Positions 33,838 through 50,001 of a stretch of 64,000 nt of DNA are shown piece by piece (position 1 is the stretch's first letter; each line of letters starts with the position of its first letter). The notes beneath the pieces are model-generated. The model saw nothing but the letters and a program-made list of their open reading frames with translations, was not told the origin of the DNA and made no database searches. The stretch lies in the NCBI GenBank assembly GCA_964058805.1, contig CAXKVV010000206.1:1-64000 (forward strand). Reading direction: 5' to 3'. This stretch comes from Schoenoplectus triqueter. Its lineage: Eukaryota; Streptophyta; Magnoliopsida; Poales; Cyperaceae. The translations under genes and the position numbers were made by a program.

Positions 33838-34794
33838 GGGTGTCAATGAGTACGGTACGAATCGAATGAAGATATTTTCTTTATCATATTTATTTTAAAT
33901 TACTTTTATTCATATCTTACTTTTACCCAATTAAAATTAGACTTACTCATACCATACCCTTACTCGTTAAAATAAACGGTTAACGAAACGATAACAGATG
34001 CTAACGAATAATACTATTATATTACTTAATTTATTATCATTTATAAAAAATATATATGAACTCATTCCGTTCATACAAATGCATCTCTATTTTACTAGTA
34101 GAAATAAAAATATAATTATGCAATCAATTCTAATTTAAATCATTTCAAAATAAATAAATTAAAAAAATGAACATCCCTTGTCAAATTTTTTTAAGTAGAA
34201 AATAAAATATATTAAAAGCAAAAATAATATTTTATCTAAAATAAAATCTAAAATTATCTTATTCAATCATTTTAAGAAGTACTCTACTAAATATTATTCA
34301 AACATAATTTATAAGATGGCTAAACTTAGAAAATATAATAATTATAATTTATAATAATCAACTCATAAAAATCAGGACAACTAACATACATATATTTTTT
34401 TATTGTGGTAAATAAAATAAAATAAAATAGAGAATTGGTAAGAATATCTCGAAGTTGTGCGCTGATAGCCTAGACCGAGTTTGAAACTACTAGTCATTAG
34501 CGCACAACTTCGAGATGTTCTTATCAATTTTCTATTTTTTATTTTATTTACCAAAATAAATAAAACATATTACACGAGATATTACATTAGAAATAATATA
34601 AATTATTTTCTTAATAATTTTTCTTATAGGACAAATGGATACAAAATAACATTTACTCATATCTTTATCTATTTATTTAACGAATTAAATTTTTTATCTT
34701 TATTTATATCAAATAAATTAATGATTTTTTTTATTCATATTCATCTTTACGAATCAAACAAAGATTCGTAAATAAATAAATAAAATATCATTGA
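33838..34794. mobile_element. AGGGGTGTCAATG-type MITE (composite)
   Basis: Left end AGGGGTGTCAATGAG and right end CATTGAGACGG suggest related inverted ends. The interior is rich in ACTCATA/TATCTTTA words. It encloses a smaller foldback (34394-34565). Target duplication not resolved. Confidence 0.35.
34394..34565. mobile_element. Minimal MULE-derived hairpin element
   Basis: TTTTTTTATTGTGGTAAATA and the inverted TATTTACCAAAATAAATA resemble the ends of MULE-1 and MULE-2. A second inverted pair (AAGAATATCTCGAAGTTGTG and its complement) frames a single CCGAGTTTGAAAC word from the MULE subterminal palindromes. It reads as an extreme deletion derivative of that family. Confidence 0.6.
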
Positions 34795-34810
34795 GACGGA
34801 ACCATATCAC

Positions 34811-34835
34811 CTGCGGAGATGAAAAATCTCCGCAG
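34811..34835. other. Perfect 10-bp stem hairpin
   Basis: CTGCGGAGAT, loop GAAAA, ATCTCCGCAG. A related CAGATCTCCGCA word follows at about 34946. Probably the end of a small inverted-repeat element rather than a terminator. Confidence 0.5.
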
Positions 34836-35583
34836 ATGCAATTCTTTTGATTTTTACGGTCCGATTATTTATCAACGGTTCTAATTTAACAATAATAAAT
34901 AATTTCGTACATCAAAATTTATATTTACCATTGTGATTTCTAAGCAGATCTCCGCAAAAAAAATATCCTCACACAATATCGATCCCATTGAAACCTCTCT
35001 CTCCTTGTTTCTCCGTGTCTCTCGTGGGAAGTTGGTTACGGACACGTAAACCCTAGACGTTGGAGGTCGCGCTATCAGCCACCGTCTATCCCTACACGTT
35101 TTTCCCTCCCGCCTTATCGGATCTGCTCCTCTAGTTCTCTCTCATGCCATTGAGTCGTCTCTATCTGGTTCTCTCATGCCATCAAGCCGCCTCATCGGAT
35201 CTGCTCATATCTGGTTCTCTCTCGTTCTATCGAATCATCTCTTTTATGTCACTGAGTCGTTTCTCTCATTCCATCAAACCATCTCTCATGCCATGGTGTC
35301 ATCTCTTCAGGTCAGGTCCGGTCTGCCCTCTCCCCTTCTTCTTTGAGTTATCTCTCTCGCTTAATAGCTTAATGGGAGAACTAGGCTTATTTCTGGACAT
35401 GACATTTCTGCTGGTTCATTCTCTCTGTTGGTCTCGCTTTTGGGCATTTATCTCTGGCTGCTGATATGTCTCTTATCTCATTCTTTCTGGCTGTCGGCAT
35501 CTTTGGTCTCCCTTTCTGGTTCTGATTGTTGATTTCTCCATGGTTCTGATGAAGTTGATGAGGTGGCATTGGGCATGATTAGG

Positions 35584-36436
35584 CTGTTAATGGGTAGGAT
35601 ACTGTACGGATTCATATTATATCTTTATCCATTAAAAATTTCAGATAAAGAACAGATAACGGATAAAAATAAAAATAATTCAATGAAAAAATTATATAAT
35701 TTAAATAAATAAATAATATTAAATAAATATACTAATGAAGTGCAATAATAATTAATATTTTAGATATAATAAAAATCATATAATTTTTTTATGTTAATTG
35801 TCATAAAATATATACTAATTATCATATATATATATAGTAGAGATACCGTGAGCTTAAGCTCACGGGAGCTTAACTCAAAAAACATATCAAATCATTTCGA
35901 AATTCTAATTTATCATTCTCATTAAATTCTTTATATGAAAATCTCATAGGATGTAAAAATTTGGAGCGTTTTGAGCTTTTTAAGTTATGATTTTTAATTT
36001 TTGAAAATCAGCTCTAAAAATAATAATAATATATTCAATACTTAAACATCATTTTAAAAAATTAAAAACGGTGACTTAAAAAGCTCAAAACGCTCCAAAT
36101 TTTTGCATCCCACAAGATTTTTATATAAATAATTTAATGAGAATGATAAATTAAAATTTTGAGATGATTTAATATGTTTTTTGAGTTAAGCTCATAGAAG
36201 TCCTCCGTGAGCTTAAGTTCACGGTATCTCCACTCTATATATATATATAATTTACTCAATGAATAATGAACAACGAAAACCTCTTACCGATATTTATATC
36301 CGATAAGTTAACGGAAATTTTTTTTTATCTATATTCATATCCGATGACCTAACGAAAATAAAATCTTATTTATACTCATTTTATCGGATATGATACGGAT
36401 CGGATAAACGGTGAAAAAAGTGTCATTGACAACCCG
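35584..36436. mobile_element. TGTCAATG-type MITE carrying a nested foldback
   Basis: Left end GGCTGTTAATGGG and right end CATTGACAACCC are related inverted ends. The arms share GGATAAACGG / CCGATAA words. A second element (35836-36234) sits inside. Confidence 0.45.
35836..36234. mobile_element. Long palindromic foldback MITE
   Basis: The left end GAGATACCGTGAGCTTAAG is matched by the inverted CTTAAGTTCACGGTATCTC. The whole 400 bp folds back, including AAAATTTGGAGCGTTTTGAG against CTCAAAACGCTCCAAATTTT. Inserted in a TATATA tract, so the target duplication cannot be measured. Confidence 0.8.
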
Positions 36437-36782
36437 TCTGATTGTGTGCATGGTGATCCGTATAGGTTCAGATTTCTACATGACTGGTATGGTGCTGATA
36501 TGGGTATGCTTGTAACTGTTATTGGGGCTGATGAGGGGGCATGACCGAATTTTCAATTATGCTTTCAATAGAATTCATTTATTTGCATATCTGATGATTG
36601 CTTTGTTTGTAATTGTTTGCGGTTTGATTTTGGTTTTGTGCTGTTTATGCTGCAGCCTTTTTTAGTTCTAACGTTGTTTTGGTTGTTGTTTTTAGTTTGT
36701 TAAACATAATTCTATGTCATGTATCGTTTTTGAAAAGTAATGAAAACAAGTGACGCTTATGTCACTATTTTAAAAAAAAAAT

Positions 36783-37225
36783 CATTGTCGAAGTAGAAAT
36801 AAATAAAGATAAGAGATGACAGGAGAGAAAAATCGATAACCTTCATTAAAAGGAATTTTTCTAAGGGTGGCTAGGATTCATGTATTTTATAGAACACAAA
36901 TAACAACATTTAAAAAGCTAGCATTTGCATACGTCGTAATTAACGCCAAAACCTTCTATACATAATGGAAAATGCATGCATTTTATAGAACAGAAATAAC
37001 AACTTCGGGTCCTCCACAATTGATAATATTCTCTCGGGCAGGGTATACACAAAATTTTGAGGTTCATTACACATCTCTTAATTTTACTCCGGTTTCTAAT
37101 GAAAATTTAGTAAAAAATAATGTTACAAACAATACAACAGTAAGCTATAATAATTTTGATTTCCCTCCTTATTCTGAAAAAAAAAAGCGAGCTTTAAGAT
37201 CATTAATTTCTAAATGGGATCTGAA
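36783..37225. other. 3' flank of the mannosidase gene
   Basis: AT-rich. Probably contains the minus-strand 3' untranslated region next to the stop at 37226. A stretch around 36970-37230 is open but resembles no protein. Confidence 0.35.
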
Positions 37226-43850
<6,625 letters not shown>

Positions 43851-44380
43851 CGCCGGAACCCTAATTCCCTCCGAAGAACGATGAGTCTGATTCCGATCCA
43901 ATTGGAGACCTAGTTCATGGTCCTTCTAATACCAGAGTATAATTTAGCTTTGGTAAATTTGAATGTTTTGCTTTCTCGTCGTGCTGAGGAGGAGGCAAAG
44001 ATCTAGCTCTCGCATGGTTATCAATCATCAGCCATCAACTATCAAGAGACTAGAAATAGAGTGGGGATTTTACTTGAACCTGGTTTACGGATTACGTGTA
44101 GACTTCGTCGAAGGTATGATGGGACCGAGGTTGGGGAAATTTTCTTTTCTTTGATAGTTCATTAGTGCCGGTTTACCTCTAGGTGTATATAGAAAATTTT
44201 ATGAAGCGGAGACTTTGCATTTGTTCAGTAGTTGGTCGTCGCTACGGGGGCCCATACTACGAGCACTGGAGACGACGAATGTATCGTCTGAATTCTGAAA
44301 TTTCTTCAAAAGCCAATTTTCAGTAGTGTTCGAATTTCTATATGGACCTTTTATTTTATTTTATTTTTGATAAAAACAGA
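43851..44380. other. Promoter and upstream region of the mannosidase gene
   Basis: No TATA box stands out on the minus strand. The region includes a short GC-rich patch near 44240-44290. Confidence 0.35.
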
Positions 44381-46480
44381 TAAAAAAATCTAACATTTTT
44401 TATTATTTTTCAGAAAATTCATACAAAGTAAAATAGTTTAAGTACAGAAAGTAAAGATCTAGCTCAAATTTACAACTACCAACAAGTATCAATCAAAACA
44501 AAACCATAACACATAATATCCAAAGCAGTACCGACAAAATAATTATGCTAAACACCAACAGCCTTATTTTTCAATAAAAATTAAGACACGATCGTTTCAT
44601 CGAACCCAACAAATGACAGCAAAAAGAGAACAAAACTCCTATCTATGCCCCCGAAGTCCAAAGCCGATTCCCATAAATCTGAAACTGAGACTAAATTTAA
44701 AGAAACATTTTGAATGTTAAAAGCATTAAATAACTCTCAAAATTCAGCCATAAATGAATAAGGAACGGGTGATTAATCGATTCATTCTCGTGACAGAAAG
44801 CACAAGTTAAAGAGCCCACCAAGTCCTTAGCCAAATTATTTTTTTAGAAAAAGATGGAGATCGGGTCTCTAAATTTCATTGAATAAGAGACCACTATTGG
44901 TGATCAAAGTCTACAGAGTAAAATGGAAATAAAAAATAAATAAATTACGGAACAAAATACAGAGGGAAAAGAGGGGGGGGGGTGCATTGTAGCCTCTGTG
45001 TTGTACCGGTATCGGTACTTCTCTGTTGTCCGAACCAATTTCTCATTTCGCTAAATATCTCTCTTGTTGTTTGTACTATGTCTTGTGATTTGTCAGTAAA
45101 GATTCTTCTACACCTTTGTCGCCAAATGGCAAATATAGAGCATATTTCCATTCTTTGCCAGAACCTGTCATGTTGGTGCGCAAGGAGGAGTTGCTTCGTC
45201 TGAGCCGTCTGGTACAGGTCTGAAGAGGCACTGTGCATAGTTAGCAACTGTGCTTTTTGCTGCGTGACAATGGGTGACACTTCACTTGACGTGTGTATTT
45301 GCCAATTCCCCTCTTGGAAGTGTTTTTGGACTGAGCCATATGGGAATAGTGCGAATTAAAAGAGATGTGGGTAGTCATATTTAATTATTCCATCATTCCA
45401 ATTGTCATGCCAGAATTGGATACAGTTACCTTGACTGAGCCTGAAGCTGGTTGTGGACCTTAATGCGTCTTAGCCAAATTATTAGTAGTTAAAATTCTAT
45501 TTTGTAGCAACAATCAAGTAAAACAATGAATCTTAAGAGGTAATTTCATATTCCATTGAGTCATAAAAGTATTACATATCCTCATTCAGAAAAAATAAAT
45601 ACACTGATCCAACATTTAAGCACCTTTTTTGACTCTAAAGACCAAATTGTCATATCATGTTCAACAAATTTATGAGACAAAGCATCAATTATCGAAATAA
45701 CCATGGTCTTTTCTGTCCTTAAAAAGTAAACTAGTTCCCTTGTAAGCGATATTTTAACATTTTCATTATTCCAAACTTGGGCAACAATGAATGTGATAGT
45801 AAATTTAGCCTTTGCAAAGAGATTTGAAAATAAAATCTAAAATGAAACCTCACCATACCAAACATCAAATCAAAATAATATTTTTACACCTGAGCCCACC
45901 ATATATTTAATATTAATCCTCATAGAAGGGACGATATTAGAAATTGAAGTCTAGAAAGAAGAAATATGGCCTATAAACTTATGATTATATTTAAGAGATA
46001 AAATAGTGGTCTAAAGAGACTGCTTAGTACTAGTAATATATCGCCACCACCATTTGGAAAGTAGAGCTCAATTCATATATTTCAAATTAAGTACCTCCAT
46101 ATCTCCATAGTGCTTTGGAGAACAAACCACCGATCACTTGATCAAAGAAAATTTCTTATGAGTAGTAGAGTCCACCCCAGCCCATAAGAAATCCCGTCTA
46201 ATTTTATCAATTTTTATCCACCACGTATGAATCTTAAATAGAGACAAATAATATAAAAGTATTGAAGACAATACTGAATTCAACAAAATCAGCCTACCTT
46301 CACCTCCATTGATGAAAATTTTTCCTTTCCAAACATGTAGTTTACATTTAATAAGTGTAATCAAATCCATCCAAGTAGTCTGAAAAAGACTTTTCCAATG
46401 TAATGAGACCTCTAAATATTTTATAGGTAATTTTTCTACCTTACACCTAAAAATTTGTGCATAACGACAAGACTAATTTA
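44381..46480 (-). pseudogene. Decayed LINE (RT C-terminal half and zf-RVT)
   Basis: On the minus strand, 46370-46134 encodes a piece with KLHVWKGKIFINGGEGRLILLNSVLSS and DKIRRDFLWAG. This is typical of the thumb/C-terminal part of plant LINE reverse transcriptase. Near 44825-44740 lies the zf-RVT motif CAFCHENES. Stops and frameshifts are frequent. A second LINE is inserted at 44841-45468. No full-length ORF1 or endonuclease is present. Confidence 0.75.
44841..45468 (-). mobile_element. 5'-truncated LINE nested in a LINE
   Basis: A perfect 15-bp duplication CTTAGCCAAATTATT at 44826-44840 and 45469-45483. A short T run at the left edge corresponds to the poly(A) end of a minus-strand insertion. 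It encodes the tail of a LINE ORF2 (FAIWRQRCRRIFTD region, about 45140-45100). 628 bp, dead on arrival by 5' truncation. Confidence 0.85.
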
Positions 46481-46490
46481 AAGAAAGGGA

Positions 46491-46850
46491 TTCTTGACAA
46501 TGGCTTATCTAGACAATCGAACTTCAAATAAATATGAAAAAAATTAAAAATGAAAAAACTTTATAGATATGTTCTTCTATGTATAGATTGATGGTGATTT
46601 TAATTTCATGCAATTTCATTATTGTTTGATAGTCCATCAAAAAGATTTTAATTTCATGCAATTTCATTATTGTTTGATAGTCCATCAAAAACTATCAAAA
46701 TATTATATAATTTATAACGGTTCTAATTTAACGGTCTTTGATGAACTATCAAATGATAATAAATTACATAAAATTTGAATCTCTAATAGTAGAAAAACAA
46801 ATCTATAAGATTTTTTTTATTTATTTGAAAATTTATTGTTAAGATTGTGA
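46491..46850. mobile_element. Foldback MITE, TTGACAATG family, copy 4
   Basis: Starts AAGAAAGGGATTCTTGACAA. Contains the family's central TTTGATAGTCCATCAAA, duplicated in a 48-bp tandem repeat at 46596-46691. The right end is decayed. Confidence 0.65.
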
Positions 46851-46868
46851 AGATAGCTATTGTATGTA

Positions 46869-47018
46869 CAGGGGCGGATCCAAGGTAGGCGCCCGGGCAC
46901 CCCCTCGGTTCACTGAAAAATAAAGGTCGTATGGTAAAAAATAAAATTTCTTTTGACCTGAATATTCTATTTATTTGAACCGGGCACCCCCTATCGATCG
47001 TTTCTGGCTCCACCCCTG
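46869..47018. mobile_element. Short MITE, GGCGCCCGGGCACC family, copy 2
   Basis: CAGGGGCGGATCCA at the left end and TGGCTCCACCCCTG at the right form a good inverted pair. The interior matches 27041-27195. No clean target duplication. Confidence 0.75.
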
Positions 47019-47382
47019 GTCATGTGATCCTTTCCATTATTTAAAATAATTTAAATAAAAATACTTAGGTATAATATTTACTTTCCAGATGTTTAACGAT
47101 AGAATGATATTAATTAAATAAATAAAATACAACACAAATACAATATTGACATAAAAGTTTACGCGAAACTCATGTAATATATGAAATCATTTACTGAGTA
47201 ATTCTTTTTTTTTATCTCACTCGATTAAGTAATTGACATCGCATTTTGTAGGAGACATCGAGATATATTCTGGAAGATCGGAATGGTTTTGTATTGCTTT
47301 GAAAACGATTATATTCCAAAAACATCCTCGCTCTTATAAATTTTATTGGAATCTATGATTCTTATTCAATCGTGCTGCAATA
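47019..47382. other. Intergenic, no gene seen
   Basis: AT-rich sequence without supported features. Confidence 0.45.
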
Positions 47383-47390
47383 TAAAATAA

Positions 47391-47610
47391 TAGAGATGGC
47401 AAAATTTGATTTGATCTGAAAAATTTATCCGATCCTATCGAATCTGAATTGGACACAATTTGTTTTTTTAAATTAAATTGATTCGATCTAATCTGAATTC
47501 GATCTGATTCGACCCAACTCAAAATTAAATGATTTATAATCTAATTAAAATTAATTTAAAATCTAAAAAAATCAATATATAAATAAAGCTAATCTGTCCC
47601 ACCATCTCTA
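47391..47610. mobile_element. hAT MITE (TAGAGRTGGCA family), copy 2
   Basis: TAGAGATGGCAAAA ... CACCATCTCTA with a perfect 8-bp duplication TAAAATAA (47383-47390, 47611-47618). Confidence 0.9.
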
Positions 47611-47817
47611 TAAAATAACCAGCTAAATGACATGATCTTTTTTATTATTATTATTTTGATGATGCTAATAGCATGATTAGGCCTCGATGTTGGCGGCAAA
47701 GGCCCAACGAACTCTCCTCCGGGCCCGAATTTAAGATCAATCACAGGCTGACACAAGAAACAAATCTGGAACGTTCATCAATGATAGAGTGGTCATTACC
47801 GTCCGATCATCCGCAAG

Positions 47818-47961
47818 GTATCGTCTGCCGCGCGGCACGAGAGCCGCACGCTCGACAGCCTTTAGATTTACGGGGTCCTTTGAGATTGGTGAAGCACGAA
47901 TCTTAACACCGATCGGACGGACTCCAAACCGCGCTGCACGGTGCAGCGCGGCAGACGATAC
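47818..47961. repeat. GC-rich inverted repeat with tight palindrome
   Basis: The left arm GTATCGTCTGCCGCGC is repeated inverted as GCGCGGCAGACGATAC. Inside the right arm, CCGCGCTGCAC and GTGCAGCGCGG face each other across one base (47929-47951). It is a small foldback element of about 144 bp, inserted just upstream of the PRCC-like pseudogene. Confidence 0.7.
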
Positions 47962-48012
47962 GAATTTCTCTTCCTCCTCTCTTCCCTTCGCTCGCTCTGT
48001 TGCTAATTTGCT

Positions 48013-49269
48013 ATGGATTCTCTGTTGGGCAACTACGCCTCCGACGACGATGATTGCGACGATAAACCGAGCTCAGAGTTGGGTACCAAAACCGAGCTCA
48101 GAGTTAGGTACCAAAACCTCCTCCTCCTCTTCTCTCAGAGCTCCTAACAAGCCTTCTTCGTTGTTCTCTGCCCTGCCTCCGCCTAAATCCCTCTTCTCTG
48201 AACCCCCTCCACAGCCCAAAGCTTCCATCTTTTCCGCTCTGCCCCCTCCTAAATCCAGCGATTCGAGCAAGGGATCTATTTTCTCTTCATTTCCTCCCGC
48301 TAAATTGAAGGAACCTACACATCAGCGGGTTTCCAATGCAAACCCTAATTGGCCTGTTAAAGAGGATGATTCGTTCGACGATATGGGAGGAGAAGATGGC
48401 TTAAATTCTTCTTTGGCCTCTTCTACTTCTATCTTCTCCTCTCTCCCACCTCCTAGATCGAGCGGGTCAAAAGTTTTTGTTCAAGAAAGCAGTGAATTTT
48501 GCAATCAGAAAGAGAGTAAGTCAACTAAAGGTTCGATTTTCTCTTCATTACCAGCTCCAAAATCAGAATCAGCAAATTCACTTGGGCTGGAGGTAAATCC
48601 TAAGAAGATTGTCCATTCCACATCTCCAATTAATCCCAGTTGCAAAGTAGCTTTGAAGAAGAAGAAGAAGAAGAAGAAGATGACAAAAAGAAAATTTCTA
48701 TTGTTGAACCTTCCTTCAATGCCTCAAGTATTCTATCTTCCATGCTACCAGCTCCTAAAAACTCTCTCTGTTTAGCCCCTCAGTCAAACTCTTCTAATGC
48801 ATTTTCATCAAGGAAATCAAATTTAGATACCCAACTTCCTGCTACTAGCACCTCACCAGTAGATGAACCCATCCAATATGAGACGAACCAAAGCTATGAT
48901 CCAAACTGGGCTGGTAACATAGCACAAACTGAGTATGTGGAGACATCAAGTACTGGATACACTATGAAATATGGCAACATGGAGAATTATGTTGGTTATG
49001 AGGGGTATGATTGGAGTACTGATGTTGCAGTTGGTACTAGTACCAATACTAGTACCGGTACTTCTGTTGCAGTTCGTACTAGTACCAGTGCTAGTACTGG
49101 TACTTCTGTTGCAATGGAGGTACAGGATTTGGGGAGAGCCAGGGGCAAAAGAGGAAGAAATGAGTAACCACCAGAAATAGTAGAGGTGAAACGAGACGAG
49201 TTAATGAAAAATAGACCTAGACAAGATCAGGTTAAGTTAACAGGGATGGCATTCAGGCCATCTTATCAG
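48013..49269 (+). pseudogene. Broken PRCC-like proline-rich gene
   Basis: Begins MDSLLGNYASDDDD, as plant PRCC homologues do. It continues with at least five (S)IFSxLPxPK-type repeats (SLFSALPPPK, SIFSALPPPK, SIFSSLPPPR, SIFSSLPAPK and related) and an acidic EEEEEEEE run. The conserved C-terminal part follows (PPEIVEVKRDELMKNRPRQ, QVKLTGMAFRPSYQ), up to a plausible TATCAG|GTTAAT donor at 49269. Three lesions: a 25-bp tandem duplication (48065-48114) shifts the frame near the start; a second frame change lies just before the GAA run (about 48640); and a TAA sits at 49165. The last PRCC exon (usually with a KHQIG motif) is not found. PRCC is a nuclear, splicing-associated protein. This copy is probably not functional. 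Confidence 0.75.
49024..49113 (+). repeat. 42-bp in-frame tandem repeat
   Basis: Two 42-bp units (49024-49065, 49066-49107) plus a partial third encode VAVxTSTxxSTGTS, a Thr/Ser-rich insertion in the PRCC-like frame. Confidence 0.8.
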
Positions 49270-49660
49270 GTTAATTTTTCACTCTGGGTCTTTTTTCTGG
49301 TAGTGATATGGTTTACTTACATGGGTCGTTGGAAAACAAATAAAGGACTTTAAAAAATTTACAAGTGAATGAGAACTATTTCTTGTGCATGAAACATTAA
49401 TCTTATCCTGTGTTACGTCTGTAAGTTCGTTTTCTTAATTTTTTTCAGAAGGTGATGGCTGAATTCCCTTTTTTTTGCAGATAATGCTTGTAGTTTGTTT
49501 GCAAATGAACCCATCAATGTTTCTTTTGAACTTTTCAAACAATATCAATTGTTGGTATATAACAATATACCTGCTTGGTTTCATTTGCAATGCCAGATAA
49601 CAGTTGGAATCACAACAAAAAGCACTCACCGGTCCTTCAAAAGCCAGCCTGCTGCTAAGA
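49270..49660. other. 3' side of PRCC-like pseudogene
   Basis: Intron-like sequence after the donor. No recognisable further PRCC exon. Confidence 0.4.
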
Positions 49661-49799
49661 TGGAGGCAGGATTTTAGTATGGGGGTCGAAACGTAGGTTT
49701 ATGCAGTTAGAGAATTTCAACTCGGACGTGTAACTTCCAAGGGATTGGAGGGGAGGGAGAGGGGCCGGCTCCCCCAGCCCCCCCTTAAATCTGCCCCTG
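49661..49799 (+). mobile_element. Short GCGGATTTTAG-type MITE relic
   Basis: GGAGGCAGGATTTTAGTATG at the left end and TTAAATCTGCCCCTG at the right form loosely inverted ends. The GGATTTTAGxATGGxGG core is shared with 16484-16669. Confidence 0.45.
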
Positions 49800-50001
49800 A
49801 CTGCTACTTCCTTATAGTTCACTTTTTTCTTCGGTGTACCGATGCTTGATCATGGTTGAGCTGGTACTTCCCCAGTATCAGCCTTCTTTTTTTCATTACT
49901 AGGATTGGTACCGGTTTTCTCTTTCCTCTGACTCGGAATCATATCAAGTAGTATAGCATGAATTGGATCCACCATCCATTCCAATTTATTTACACTTTTA
50001 T

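Larger units (their letters stand above)
34980..36782 (+). other. CT-rich transcript-like block, possibly retroposed
   Basis: A CT-rich leader-like stretch (34990-35560) has degenerate tandem words such as CTCTCATGCCAT. It continues after an inserted element (35584-36436) to an A-rich run at 36772-36782. No long reading frame is recognisable. It may be a retroposed non-coding transcript or a LINE 5' part. Class unknown. Confidence 0.3.

Noticed and set aside
47789..48012. N-terminal extension of the long PRCC-like frame
   Set aside because: It reads through the GC-rich foldback element and 5' leader in the wrong frame; the family start MDSLL is at 48013.
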